DNA of 64,000 nt, from contig RPFO01001271.1 of NCBI GenBank assembly GCA_009746045.1, positions 1 to 64,000 on the forward strand, given 5' to 3'. This DNA is from Mesostigma viride (taxonomy: Eukaryota; Streptophyta; Mesostigmatophyceae; Mesostigmatales; Mesostigmataceae). The stretch's first letter is position 1. The number at the start of each line of letters is the position of its first letter. Below the pieces are notes generated by a model that had not been told where the DNA came from, did no database searches, and was given only the letters and a program-made list of their open reading frames with translations. Positions 38,138-48,846 of this stretch are shown piece by piece. The translations under genes and the position numbers were made by a program.

Positions 38138-38401
38138 ATGTTCGACTGGTTCTTCTGGGTCCTTGTTGCCTTCACGATCTTAGGGTTCGCCTTGGGAGGA
38201 ACCATGACATTTTTGGTCGTCCGCGGAAAAAAGAAAGGGGACTCGGATCAACGGCGGCAACGTTTCATGATCCTGGCCGGTTTAGGCATGTCCCTTGGCG
38301 TCGGGTCGTTATCTTATATCATTTTTGACAGGATACGACTATACCGATACCGCCGTGGCGAGTCTGTAAACTTTAATCCAGTTTACTCCGGCATTGAATA
38401 A
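38138..38401 (+). CDS. Small two-pass membrane protein
   Basis: 87 residues from ATG 38138. 'FWVLVAFTILGFALGGTMTFLVV' and 'MILAGLGMSLGVGSLSYIIF' are hydrophobic, joined by a basic loop (RGKKKGDSDQRRQR). Similar in plan to the neighbouring genes but not visibly the same family. Confidence 0.6.
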   Translation: MFDWFFWVLVAFTILGFALGGTMTFLVVRGKKKGDSDQRRQRFMILAGLGMSLGVGSLSYIIFDRIRLYRYRRGESVNFNPVYSGIE

Positions 38402-38647
38402 TTTCTGCATGCATATCATAAACATGCGTGTATGGTCTCGTCAAAATCTACAGGGGACATCGATAAGGACAACAACGCAACAATGAAATTTTGGCGTAAT
38501 TGTGGGTCTCAGTGCGTCAGTAACGATGAGCATCATTTTTGGTGCAAAAGCGTATGTTGCGCATACGGGAAATTTTTAATCAGATATTTAATAAGTAGGA
38601 CGATTTTCCACAGGGTCCCTTCCTCGGGGCCAGACAAGTCCCTTCCG
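38402..38647. other. Gene-free stretch
   Basis: About 245 bp, AT-richer than its surroundings, ending with TTTTTAATCAGATATTTAATAAG. An ATG at 38432 opens a Cys-rich frame that runs on as antisense of the next gene; I do not accept it as coding. May hold a terminator for both flanking genes. Confidence 0.4.
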
Positions 38648-39394
38648 TCAATCCGTTTCGGCGTGACCCCGGACATCCTGAGCGTCCAGCTTCTTTTCCC
38701 AGGCGTCAAACGCCGCCTTCATGAGCGGGATGTCCTTCCGGAAGTACATTTTGTACCCGTCCCCTCTCGTGGGCGGCGACGTCCCGTGAACGCGTTTGTA
38801 CTCGTTGAACACGACCCCGCCGAAATTGATCAAGTGGAGTGCGTCAAACCGGTTGTGGCCGTACATCGCCTTCAGGAAGTCCACGCAACGGTAGGGGACG
38901 AGGTTTTCCTTTTCGTCCTCGCTGTTGATCTCCTGCATGCTCAGCACCATCTCCGCGAACGAGTCGCGAAGGGGCTTGAGTTTCTTGTTCGTCGCGAGCA
39001 CCCTCGCGACCTCCTCGGTGGATATCCACGCCGAGTCCGACCCGAACACGTCCTTCGGGTTCGAGTTCATGGCGGAACACAGAGCTCCCACGTGGACCGT
39101 CTTGTCCGGCTTGATCAGAAACTCGATGAAGCTCTCCGCCAGAGTGTTTGGGATCGAGAAACTCTCGTACCCTCGTTTCTTGTCCTCGTCTTCCGCTACG
39201 ACAGCGGTGACGAGCCGGTCCGTGATGTCCGCGAGCGGTTCTCTGACCGCCGTCTCCGCCTGCGCGACTCGGTTCGCCTTGCGAGAACGTTTCTTCACGG
39301 GGCGGTTCTCGTCGACGTCCATGGAGAGCGGAATACGAGGCACGAAGTCCACAGACACCATCTGGTCGCCTCGAGACAGACGGATCTTCCCCAT
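38648..39394 (-). CDS. Hypothetical protein
   Basis: 248 residues from ATG 39392-39394, which directly follows TATAAA on its strand. A basic stretch (VKKRSRKANR) near residue 35 could be a nuclear signal, followed by a helical domain with 'YESFSIPNTLAESFIEFL' and 'CVDFLKAMYGHNRFDALHLINFGG'. The second half resembles KilA-N or helix-turn-helix companions only vaguely, so no assignment is made. Confidence 0.6.
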   Translation of the reverse strand: MGKIRLSRGDQMVSVDFVPRIPLSMDVDENRPVKKRSRKANRVAQAETAVREPLADITDRLVTAVVAEDEDKKRGYESFSIPNTLAESFIEFLIKPDKTVHVGALCSAMNSNPKDVFGSDSAWISTEEVARVLATNKKLKPLRDSFAEMVLSMQEINSEDEKENLVPYRCVDFLKAMYGHNRFDALHLINFGGVVFNEYKRVHGTSPPTRGDGYKMYFRKDIPLMKAAFDAWEKKLDAQDVRGHAETD

Positions 39395-39477
39395 TTTATA
39401 CTCCCTCTCGATCTTTTTCCTCTTCTCGAAGCGCGCGCTCTCCAAATCTCTGCAGATAGGTATACGTACGTACGGAC

Positions 39478-40613
39478 ATGGGGGGGAGAGAAGTGTATCT
39501 GGACAACATCAGCACGACCAAACCGTACCCGGAAGTCGTGCGCGTCATGACGGCGGTCGCGAACCAGCTGTACGGCAACCCGTCCTCTTCCCACGAGATC
39601 GGGAAGCGGGCGAGGCAAGTGGTCGAAGAGGCGAGGGCGGCGATCGCGCGGCACCTCCACGAGCCTGCCAAGTCGATCATATTCACCTCGGGCGCCACCG
39701 AGTCCATGAACATCGTGCTCAACGGCGTCATGGAGAAGCACGGGTACGAAGGAGTCGTCATCACGTCGGCGATCGAGCACCCAGCGGGCATCAAACCGCT
39801 GGACCACTTGACGAAGGAGCACAAGATCGTGGTGGAGAAGATCCCCGTGGACGGGGAGGGGTTCGTCCAGATGGACGCCTTGCGCGCGGCCATGAAGAAG
39901 CACGGGAGCCGGGTCAAGCTCGTGAGCATCATGTACGCCAACAACGAGATCGGCACGCTGCAGGACCTGCCGGCGATACGCAAGGTCATTGGCAGGCACG
40001 TGCACTTCCACTCGGACACGACGCAGGCGGCGGGCAAGTTCAGGATCCGGGGGGTGAAAGCGCTGGACAGTTACGTCTTATCGGGCCACAAGATCCATTC
40101 CGTGAAAGGCGTGGGCGCCCTCGTGTTGCGGAAAGACCCGTCATGTCTGTCCCCGCTGACGTGGGGGGGCGGGCAGGAGCGGGCCGTGAGGCCAGGGACG
40201 GAGTCGCCACCGCTGATATGTGCGCTCGCAGAAGCCGTCCGGCTAAACTGCTTGCGAGGGAGGGCCGACGTTGCGAGGTTGCGGAAGATGCGGCGGGCGC
40301 TTGTGGGGAGACTCGTGCAAATGGGAGGCGTGGTTCACGGTCCTAAACCCTGCGAGGCGTTGCCGAACCTCGTATCGTCGCGTTGCCCGTCCGCAGTTCA
40401 CGGGCGCTCGTGACGGCTAGCGAAGAAGGGCATCGCGGTGTCCACGGGGTCGGCGTGCCACCTTCTGAAGAGGAGCGAGACGTTACGAGCGATCGGGCTG
40501 TCGCGGAGACTGGAAGGGGGACCGTGCGGATAGGGACGAGCAACAAGACGACGGAAGAGGATGTTTCGGAACTTCTTCGTGCTATTAGACTGCCATATCG
40601 ACCGTTCTCGTAA
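39478..40613 (+). pseudogene. NifS/IscS-like cysteine desulfurase, broken near the C-terminus
   Basis: ATG 39478. Residues 1-300 are a clean class V PLP enzyme: 'LDNISTTKPYPEV', 'GNPSSSHEIGKRAR', 'FTSGATESMN', H101, 'YANNEIGTLQDL' (N155), 'DTTQAAGK' (D180, Q183) and 'LSGHKIHSVKG' with PLP-binding K205. The last 80 residues need three frame changes (near 40375, 40415 and 40505); among them 'STGSACH', with the sulfur-carrying Cys, lies in a third frame. The enzyme would take sulfur from cysteine for Fe-S clusters or tRNA thiolation. As it stands it has no catalytic Cys. Desulfurases are unusual in large DNA viruses. Confidence 0.8.
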
Positions 40614-43600
40614 TCCCATTCACTACGCCCTCTATATCCGGGTCTTGTGCGCGCATCCGTTTTCGAGACGTCGATGGGTGTCGCGCTTGGCCTAACAACC
40701 CCAGTTCCCTGTCTAATTGACGATTGTCTCTTGAGAAGTAGCTAGCGAATCGGTCAACAACCGCAACTGTTTCTCTAAATCCTCGTTCGTTGCACTCGCT
40801 GCCTGGAGACGGCGTCCAAATTCGTCCTTCACGACAGTCATTAAAGGGCGGACCATTCGTAGGAGCGCGTGTTCATTTTGTTTGGTTTTGTAATTGCGAC
40901 GGTCGTCTAGTTTGTAAAACCCTCTCGGAGCGGCTCTCGTTTTGTCGGTGAGCGCGTGCACTATCTTTTTCAAGTAAGAGTTGGTCTTCAGTAAGCCTTC
41001 CAATTTCGATTGTAATTCGGGAATTCGGTTGGCTTGCGCCTTGGCCGCGACTATGCGGTTGAGCATGATCTTCCCTGCAACCGTGGACATTATCTGGTTG
41101 TTTTTCAATTCTGCCTTCAAAAGTCGAACATTTTTGCCTCGGTCTCTGCAGCCTTTTCGCGTGTGGTACGTTCTTGTTCAGACAATTCGCGCGAGCTTGC
41201 TAACGACTTAACGGCGGATTCATGTCGCGCTTCGGCCTCGGCGAGTTTGCGCATGAGTTCGTCGACCCGGGCTGTTTTGCTTTTTAGTTCTTCTTGGAGT
41301 CCGGGTAGTTGTGAGGCCAGTTCTTCAGCATTGCGCAATTTCTCACTAGTATCTTTATACTCGCGCACGGTGCTTTCCAGCGATTCCTTCAACGATAAAG
41401 CGTCACTCTGATTGGCTTCACGCGATTTCCTCTCGAGCGCGAGTTCGTTGCGCAGACTTGCGAGCGCATCTTCATGCAAACCCCGCTCGGTCAGAATACG
41501 TGCGTCTAACGCCCCGGCTGCTTTGTTGCGTGCTTCAATTTCTTGCTGCAGCGACTCTATACGTTCTCGAAGTTCAAAGTTACCCTTGTCAGATGTGTCG
41601 TAATTTGCTCTCAACGTGGCGAGCTCCTCTTCTGCACGTTCGTTCTTTTCTTGATACTCGCGCAACAAGGAAGACAATCGCTGTTCCTTTCTCGCGGCCT
41701 CCTGAATTGTCGATTTCAATTCGATAATGTTTTGTGACGCCAATTGCAACTCCTTATTCTGTTTCGGAATCACCTCCTGCAGTTGTCGTCGCAATTCGGC
41801 ATCTAGTTCGTTTCTTCTTGCAATAACGGCTTGATTTTCTTCATATAATTGCGCCTTTTCACGTTCTCGTTGCTCTAGTAACTCCTGTACATTGGCCGGG
41901 GTCAAATTGCGCGCTCTGGCGAGCTCTGTCTTCAGATTTCGTACGTTTTTTGTCGCTTCCTCCAGATTCCTCTGTAACTCGTCGTGTTGTGCGGCTTCTT
42001 TCTCCATCTTTTTCTTGTATTTCCGCAGTTCAGATAACTCGTCATGAGCTTCTTGCAACGCGACCGCGATGTTTTCCGATGTTTTGGTCGCAGCGTCCAA
42101 TTCCGCGCGTTTTGCGCTTAATGTTTCTTTTAATTCTTTAATATGTGAAATTGTTCGGTTGTCTTTGTAGCTTGGTTGCACGTTAAGAGAGTTTGCGGTC
42201 TGCCTTTCAAGTTCATCTTCTATAGCGTTAAGTTCACTTTTCAAGCCCTGGTTTTTTTCGCCAGCCTCCCGTAACCACTGTCGTGTTTGTTCATATTTAA
42301 TCTCGGAGTTGTGATATTGACGGTTAGTTTCGTCCAGTTGGCGTTTTTAAAAGTATCCAAGTGAAGCAAGGGCGTCAGAGTTTGCTAGTTGTTGATTTCC
42401 GAGTTGTGACGCTAGTTCGCGTTGTGTTTGGATGGCACGGTTCAGCTCATTTTGCGCAGTCGCAATTATCGCATCTTTTGCGGTAGTGACCTCCGATAGT
42501 TGTGTTCTGGAGTTTTCTAACTGGGTGGCTAAGTCGTCTCTTTCCCGTGTCACCTCCGACACGAGAGCATACGTTTGCTCCAACTGGGTCTGCTGATCTC
42601 CGTGTTTGACAATTAAATCCTCTAATCGTCGCCGTTCAGAGGTGGTCAACTCTACGTTGCCTGTGCGTTCTTCGGCCTTTTTAGTCAAAGCGCGGATCTG
42701 TTCTTCATATTCTCTCATCCGGGCAGCTATCTTTTCTTTTGCTCTAGACTCTGACTCGATCCGCTTGTTAGCTAATTCCAGGCGGGCACGCGTGCTTTCA
42801 AATTCGCTATTCTGGGTACCCAACGTTTTCTTGAGCTTCTTTATTTCACCTTGATTCCTTTTCGCGGATTCCTCGGCGGCTTCAAACCGGGATTGTAAGT
42901 TCGTCAAGGATTCCGATTGTGCTTTGGCCGCACGTTCCAGCTGGCTGATCAGTTTGTCACGCGCGGCTAATTCTGATATCATATTCGCGTGTTCTGTCTC
43001 GAGCGTCGTCAATTTGCCGGCCCGGCTTCGAAGTTGGGATATTTCCTCCTCTGTTGAAACCCTTTCTGCTTGTGTTTGAAGCTCGCGTCTTAGGTCGCTG
43101 ATAGTTGCTTCCAATGTCTCTCGATCTCGTGTCAGATTGGCGTTCTTTTCAGTTTCTGACTTCATTCGTTCGCGTAGTTGCCCGAGTTGTATAAGACCAG
43201 TACTCAACATTCCCTCTAATTGTCCCGCGCGATTCTCGGATTCTAGTTTTTCCTTCGCTGTCCGTTGTATAAAGGCGTCTTTCTCTTGAAGTGCGCGCAA
43301 ACGTTCCTCGAGGTCCGCTTCCAGCTGGTCACGTTCACGGGCCACGATATCTAGGCGCGTTTTGTCTTTGATCCACTGGTTCGTCACCTTGTTGTACTCT
43401 TCCAGAACCCGGAGTTGGCCATCTAGATACGCGTTTCCAACAGGATATTTTGTAGAATCGTCAACACCGTATTCGCGTTTTATGTCACGAATTGCTTTCT
43501 CGGCGTCGCTCGCTTTCTCTTGTAAATCATTAACATCCTCTGGGGATGTCGGAAGATCGCGTGGTCGCGAGTGCAAGAACTCTTCGACTATCGCGTCGAC

Positions 43601-44998
43601 CGCTCGTGTAGCGCGTTCAATTCGCGTTACATATTCAATCAAGTCCGCGCGAATTTTTGAGAGATCGCTATTTGTCGCATCCTCGTTCAATAACTTGATC
43701 CTCAATTCGTTGATTTCTTTTTCGAACTCAACTCGTTTTGCTTCTGATAATGCTTTAACCTCCGCCAACCGCGAATCGCTCTTCTTCTTGGCCTCCTCGA
43801 GTTTTGCCGTCGACGCGGCTTTCAGCTCCTCTGTTTTCCGCAGTTCGGACTGCAATTTTCTTTCCGTGTCTAAACGACTCGCCTTTTCGGCCGCCAATTG
43901 GGCTGCGTGAGCCTTTACCGTTTCTTCGATCAGCCCTCCGAGTATTTCTTTTTCACTCTCCATCTTCTCCGTCGCTCTACGTTGCTCCTCGATCTTCTGG
44001 GCCTGTTGTGAAATCATACTGGCGTTGTCCCGCGTTAGGTATAGTTGACGACGCAATACGTCTAAGTCGCGCCTGGCGTTGCCAATGAAACTCGTGATAC
44101 CCAGTGCGCGGAACGCTTCTCCGTCGTATGTGTTAATCAAATTTTCGAGTTTTTCAATAGACTCTTCCATCGCGTTCTTATTCCAAAACGCGTCTGGATC
44201 GGACAATTTGTCAACAATTTCCGCGCGTGCCTCGAGCACCGATTTCATGAGCTCGCTAGCAGTATCTTGCTGTGACACGCGATCCGCAAGCTGTTTTTGT
44301 GCATTTCGGAGTTCACTGCGCGCCCTTTCCTCGATATCCTGTAGCTGTCTGTACGGTTCAGAACTTACCGCTGTTTTGGGATCGCGCAATTGATCCATTA
44401 GAAGCGAGAGTTCGTTTTGTACATCTCGAAGTTTTTGGGTACTTTCTTCTTCGATCGCTTGTAGGTCCTTATAAACCTTGGAATCGACGATTACCTTCGG
44501 ATCCTTGAGTTTCGCTATCAGATCGTTGCGCTCCGCTTCCAATCGGGAGTGGTCGTTACGCAGCTTGATGACCCTGTCATCCATCACCGATTGCGCGTCG
44601 GCTAGTTGTATCCGGAATTCAGCCTCTGCTTCGGCCGCTGCTTTTTTGTACTCACGTTTCATGTTCTCTATTTCGGCTTGTAATTTTGCCTCCCGGTCGT
44701 GAATAAACCTCGCGGTAACGTCATCCACCCTTTTACCGCGGTCACCAAACTCGTCTGCGACACGTTTCCGGTCAGCGGGTGCCCATATTTTTGAACCCGC
44801 GTCCTTCATGCCCTGAAATAATCCTCGCAGCAAACCCCATCCAACGGCGGGTGGAGCAGCGCTTGGCGCAGACGAGTCGGACACGAACTCGTGGGTAAGT
44901 CTCCTGGGATCTAGCCACGGATCGTACGCCTGCAAACCCGACACGACACCTTGCAAAGATACGTCTATCGACGGACGAAAAAGGAGGTACGCGTCCAT
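40585..44998 (-). pseudogene. Very long coiled-coil protein with in-frame stop and frame breaks
   Basis: About 1,470 codons from ATG 44996-44998. After a 120-residue N-terminal domain ('WGLLRGLFQGMKDAGSKIW') almost everything is heptad-like coiled coil (Glu/Lys/Leu/Arg/Gln). An in-frame TAA at 42347-42349 follows 'SLGYF', then the coiled coil goes on in the same frame to 41117, so a nonsense change is likely. Near 41110-41115 (T4 run) and near 40735 the frame shifts; the final part ends 'RTRTVDMAV'-like at 40585, overlapping the desulfurase end. Base composition is clearly more AT-rich than that of neighbouring genes. Possibly a scaffold or filament of the virus factory or particle. Confidence 0.65.
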
Positions 44999-45036
44999 GC
45001 CATACACTATTCTCCTAACATTATTGCGTCGATGGA

Positions 45037-45549
45037 ATGCGCCCTTGTGTCTACTGTTCTCGAGCCATGTCGCGGTGTTGTGACGAATCCTACGTCCACG
45101 GGGTGTGTCGCAGATGCGAGGTGAGTTTCCTTCGCGGCATGAGGAAGTTTGAAGGTTTCAAGGCGGCGTGTGAAGAAGTCGGCGTGGACGTGCGGACCGG
45201 GTGTAAGTGCGTGCTGAGACATTTCGCTCGTTCCGGCGGGAGAACCGTGGACGATTTCGCCAATATCGCGACGAGAGTTCTCGTGTCGGGAGACGCCGAG
45301 ATGTTGGGAGAAATCGTCCGCATGTACGACCGCGGGGATCGATACTTTGAGATGGTGGACGACATCGACGTGTTTGCCTTGTGTCGTATGGTGGCGGACG
45401 GGCAGAGACGCGCAGAGGCGTCCGAGTTGGCACGAGCGTGCGCAGAACGCGCTCGTTCCGCGAAAGCTCGGTCCTTGTACGATCTGTGTAAAATGCAGTT
45501 GTCCACGGGGGACATCGCCCGCGTGAGGCGATCGTTCGTGATGCCTTGA
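45037..45549 (+). CDS. Small protein with N-terminal zinc ribbon
   Basis: 170 residues from ATG 45037. 'CVYCSRAMSRCC...CRRC' gives two CxxC pairs 17-20 residues apart, a likely zinc site. The rest is helical with 'DVRTGCKCVLRHF' and resembles ankyrin- or F-box-like virus proteins only loosely. Function unknown. Confidence 0.6.
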   Translation: MRPCVYCSRAMSRCCDESYVHGVCRRCEVSFLRGMRKFEGFKAACEEVGVDVRTGCKCVLRHFARSGGRTVDDFANIATRVLVSGDAEMLGEIVRMYDRGDRYFEMVDDIDVFALCRMVADGQRRAEASELARACAERARSAKARSLYDLCKMQLSTGDIARVRRSFVMP

Positions 45550-45577
45550 ATGTCGTTATTTTCAAAGACAATGATAA

Positions 45578-45811
45578 ATGTCTCAGTTTGGCGTTGTGCT
45601 CGTGGAGGCGTTGGTGGTGGCCGCGGCTATGGCAGGGATCATGACGGTGGTCCACTCGATACACATGCAGCACGACGAGGAGAGGGCGATGACTCACACC
45701 GGCATCCTCGTGCAGGTGGCGGCCTCGGCTGCCGTCCTTCACGTGTTGCTGGAGATGATCGGGTGGAATCGGAAGTTCTGCATGCGTCTCAGGAACACGG
45801 GGCGGGGATGA
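45578..45811 (+). CDS. Small conserved-type membrane protein
   Basis: 77 residues with 'VVLVEALVVAAAMAGIMTVV' and 'ILVQVAASAAVLHVLLEMIGWNRKFC'. The second part follows the pattern 'xLHxxxExxGxNxxxC', common to a small membrane protein found in several giant viruses. Role unknown, probably structural. Confidence 0.6.
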   Translation: MSQFGVVLVEALVVAAAMAGIMTVVHSIHMQHDEERAMTHTGILVQVAASAAVLHVLLEMIGWNRKFCMRLRNTGRG

Positions 45812-45818
45812 CGAAGGC

Positions 45819-46127
45819 TTAGCCCTTCGTGGTCGACATAATGACAAAATAGACAACCGTAACAACGATGCCAAAAACAATAGATAAGGCAAGGGTTCCG
45901 TAACGCTTTGCTTTATTGTCGTCTTTGTTCAATGTATTGAACAAAGCCACCGAGCTAACCACGGTATTGTATCCAAGTAAAGCGCTCAACATCAAAGCGA
46001 ACGTAGGGATCATTGTCCCATCGGTTCGGATGATTCCGGTTTTCTTCACGGCCTCTTGAAGGGCATTAGCAGTAGCAACCGACACCTTATCGGTCACACC
46101 GAACAAAGAACTCAGGGCACCTCCCAT
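45819..46127 (-). CDS. Small membrane protein with N-myristoylation signal
   Basis: 102 residues, start MGGALSS (Gly2, Ser6), a good myristoylation motif, and two hydrophobic segments at about 41-62 and 78-97. Myristoylated membrane proteins are common in nucleocytovirus particles. The YR element begins 12 bp upstream of its start codon, so its promoter is cut off. Confidence 0.65.
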   Translation of the reverse strand: MGGALSSLFGVTDKVSVATANALQEAVKKTGIIRTDGTMIPTFALMLSALLGYNTVVSSVALFNTLNKDDNKAKRYGTLALSIVFGIVVTVVYFVIMSTTKG

Positions 46128-46554
46128 GGTAACTCGTATTCGGATTTCTTTGAAAAGAGTTTCTCGAAGTGAGGCGGGGAATAAGGCCGCTCACGGGAGC
46201 CGCCTGGATGGTCGGCTGAACCGGGCGGGTTTGGCAGATGTAACCGGATTTGGCTAATGGCTGGCGACCTGGAATTGTTAGTAGGGGCAGTGGCCCTATT
46301 GTGCTACAATCTCGAAACAATCTTATGCTTAAAGTTTGACAGGGCCGGGTTTGTTGAACCGGTTTGTTGAATGATAATTAGAACCTTTCGGAAAGGGTAT
46401 TTGATTGGTTGTTGTTTTTGTGGTACGGTAGTAGGTGTCGCTACATTCTCAGGTTGGCGTGTTAAGTTAAGCTCGGTTGCTGATGTCAGCCCCGTGCTAG
46501 GGCAGTTTGACTACTTTGGCGGCGTAGTGACATTGTTGTGGTCTTTTTTCTTGT

Positions 46555-47432
46555 AAACGTTGGCTGAGCGCCGACGGCTGAGGCTATGGCGGTACAAGAA
46601 GTGCCTCACCAGCCTTGCGCTCAGCATGGGTGCGGGGCTGAAATTTGTTAACCAAATTTCCGGCATCCATGATCCCTGGCTGCTTAAGGCGGTTGGGATT
46701 CATGGCTGCCACTGGCCCGGAATTAATGTCCGGGTGATCGGGGTTTAAATGCGAAGCGGGGGCTGATGCATTATTTAATGGCTGGTTTGTTTGAAAGAAA
46801 CGGCCAGCTGGCCGGGTTGGGCAAGGGCTAGCTTGCTTGATGGTTCCGTACCTGGGGATGCTTGCGCCTCGGGTTGGGCTGTCGGCAGGCTGGCCTGCCT
46901 TTGAGTTGTCTCGTACCTGGAAATGCTTGCATTCCGGGTTGGGCTTGGCTTGAGGGCCGCCGCGGCTCGGGGGGGGAAAAAAGTCACCGTTGTGGGACAC
47001 GGAGCCTCAGCGCAGGAGGCAAGGGCTGAAAGCCAACTTGATTTCGTAATCAGTGGTATTTCCACTTTTTTGTACGGAAGGAGTGTTTATGTGCTCGGCA
47101 CTAGGTTGGTTGCTCTTCAAAAAAGTTGTAAACTGGGCGTCGGCTGGAATCAGCGGCGCCAGTCAGCAGCTTTTGCTTTGACTTTGTGTTCCGCGACAGC
47201 ACCCCTTAGCGGACCAGAGAAGAGGTCGGCAACGAGGTCAGCGGGGGCCCCCGAGTGGGGTCAAAAATGCGAGCTGTGTCGATTGACAGTGCATGAATTT
47301 TTGTGCATTCACAGTCGCTGGGAATTAAATCTGTTTTCTGGCAACGGAGAGCGCCCATCGCGACAGGACAGCTTTTGACGGGAAAGGAAATGGTGCTTCT
47401 TTAGCGGACCGGAGGGCCAGGAAGGGGAGGTT
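46555..47432. other. Internal region of the non-autonomous YR element
   Basis: About 880 bp without a protein-like ORF or RT/recombinase motif. GGTTGGGCTTGGC- and CTGGCCG-like words recur at 46810-46950. Confidence 0.6.
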
Positions 47433-47973
47433 GGGTAATCGCGAGCCATGCCTAAGGAGTTCTTAATAGCGGTTCTGTAACCGCTACCTGTCTGTATGCA
47501 TCTACTTATTGTTTTAACAAAGATGCTGGTGACTATGGTGAGCAAACGGGTGTATGAATCGGATTTCTTTGAAAAGAGTTTCTCGAAGTGAGGCGGGGAA
47601 TAAGGCCGCTCACGGGAGCCGCCTGGATGGTCGGCTGAACCGGGCGGGTTTGGCAGATGTAACCGGATTTGGCTAATGGCTGGCGACCTGGAATTGTTAG
47701 TAGGGGCAGTGGCCCTATTGTGCTACAATCTCGAAACAATCTTATGCTTAAAGTTTGACAGGGCCGGGTTTGTTGAACCGGTTTGTTGAATGATAATTAG
47801 AACCTTTCGGAAAGGGTATTTGATTGGTTGTTGTTTTTGTGGTACGGTAGTAGGTGTCGCTACATTCTCAGGTTGGCGTGTTAAGTTAAGCTCGGTTGCT
47901 GATGTCAGCCCCGTGCTAGGGCAGTTTGACTACTTTGGCGGCGTAGTGACATTGTTGTGGTCTTTTTTCTTGT

Positions 47974-48010
47974 CCCACCCACCCACCCTCTTTGGTGGCC
48001 TGGTCTGCGC
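47974..48010. other. C-rich spacer between A2 and B2
   Basis: Starts CCCACCCACCC, so the opposite strand has GGGTGGGTGGG. Matches in position and composition the G-rich spacer of the autonomous element. Confidence 0.65.
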
Positions 48011-48164
48011 GGGTAATCGCGAGCCATGCCTAAGGAGTTCTTAATAGCGGTTCTGTAACCGCTACCTGTCTGTATGCATCTACTTATTGTTTTAACAAAG
48101 ATGCTGGTGACTATGGTGAGCAAACGGGTGTATGAAATAATTATGTCAAGAAAATATATTCGCA

Positions 48165-48419
48165 ATGTCCCAAGTGCCACTTCATCTCCAATGCACGAAG
48201 AGTGACGGGTCGTGCGTGTACGTGGACGGACGCCGTCCACATGTCGTCATCGACGCGCCGTACCTTCGAGAAGAAGAAACTACAAAGGACAAAGCCGCCT
48301 TCTGCGGCGCCTGTCTCCTGTTCCTCTTCCTCGCTCTGTTTTTCATCGCCCTGCTGACCCCGGACCCGCCCGCTCTCGTTGCCGCTCCTGCTCCCTTGCA
48401 ACCGAGCCTTGTCGGCTAA
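48165..48419 (+). CDS. Small tail-anchored membrane protein
   Basis: 84 residues with one strong hydrophobic segment at about 46-65 ('ACLLFLFLALFFIALL') and a Pro/Ala tail. An AT-rich promoter-like stretch (ATAATTATGTCAAGAAAATATATT) directly follows the YR element and precedes the start. Confidence 0.6.
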   Translation: MSQVPLHLQCTKSDGSCVYVDGRRPHVVIDAPYLREEETTKDKAAFCGACLLFLFLALFFIALLTPDPPALVAAPAPLQPSLVG

Positions 48420-48420
48420 C

Positions 48421-48846
48421 ATGGCGTATTTCGGATGCGACAAGCCCGAGTTCGTGATGAAACGAGAAAGGGAGGAGTTGGACGCGCAGAGGAGAAAAGT
48501 CGTCCGCATGGCAAGGATCGCGCAATTAGAAGCCGTCGACGATCAGAAGAGAGGCGGGTGCGGCCTGTGCCACTCTGCCGACGTCATGGACGGGTGGAAG
48601 TTCGTCGGATACTGGCTCATGAAGGTGGCGCTTGAGACGCCTCCTCATCCGTGGATCATCGTGTGCGCAAAGTGTTATGGCGAGAGGTTCGGGACGGGGA
48701 GGAACGAGTCGGAGATGATGAAAGTGATGAAAAACGCGCCTTCCTCGCACCTCGTGTATCACATGACGATCAACAAGGGTGCCACGTTCGCGATGAACCG
48801 CGTGGAGCCTCTTACTCGTCCCAATGAGCGTACGCAAACACTTTGA
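48421..48846 (+). CDS. Protein with split CxxC zinc site
   Basis: 141 residues from ATG 48421, one base after the previous stop. 'CGLCHSADVMDGW' and 'CAKCYGERFG' form two CxxC pairs. Basic helical N-terminus. Overlaps the convergent gene by 35 bp. Function unknown. Confidence 0.6.
   Translation: MAYFGCDKPEFVMKREREELDAQRRKVVRMARIAQLEAVDDQKRGGCGLCHSADVMDGWKFVGYWLMKVALETPPHPWIIVCAKCYGERFGTGRNESEMMKVMKNAPSSHLVYHMTINKGATFAMNRVEPLTRPNERTQTL

Larger units (their letters stand above)
46140..48136 (+). mobile_element. Non-autonomous YR retroelement (split direct repeats)
   Basis: A1 46140-46554, B1 47433-47558, A2 47559-47973, spacer 47974-48010, B2 48011-48136: A copies are 415 bp, B copies 126 bp. 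Same A1-int-B1-A2-spacer-B2 order as the autonomous element at 13515-18903. Starts TCGGATTTCTTTGAA. The 878-bp internal region has no credible ORF. Inserted between two divergent viral genes without clear target duplication. Confidence 0.8.

Noticed and set aside
38432-39550. 372-codon + strand frame with a Cys-rich start
   Set aside because: After about 50 codons it runs entirely antisense to the gene at 38648-39394. The Cys-rich start alone is not enough.
46140-48136. Simple tandem duplication instead of a mobile element
   Set aside because: Two different repeats (415 and 126 bp) in the order A-B-A-B with a short spacer, seen four times in the window, fit split direct repeats and not a tandem duplication.
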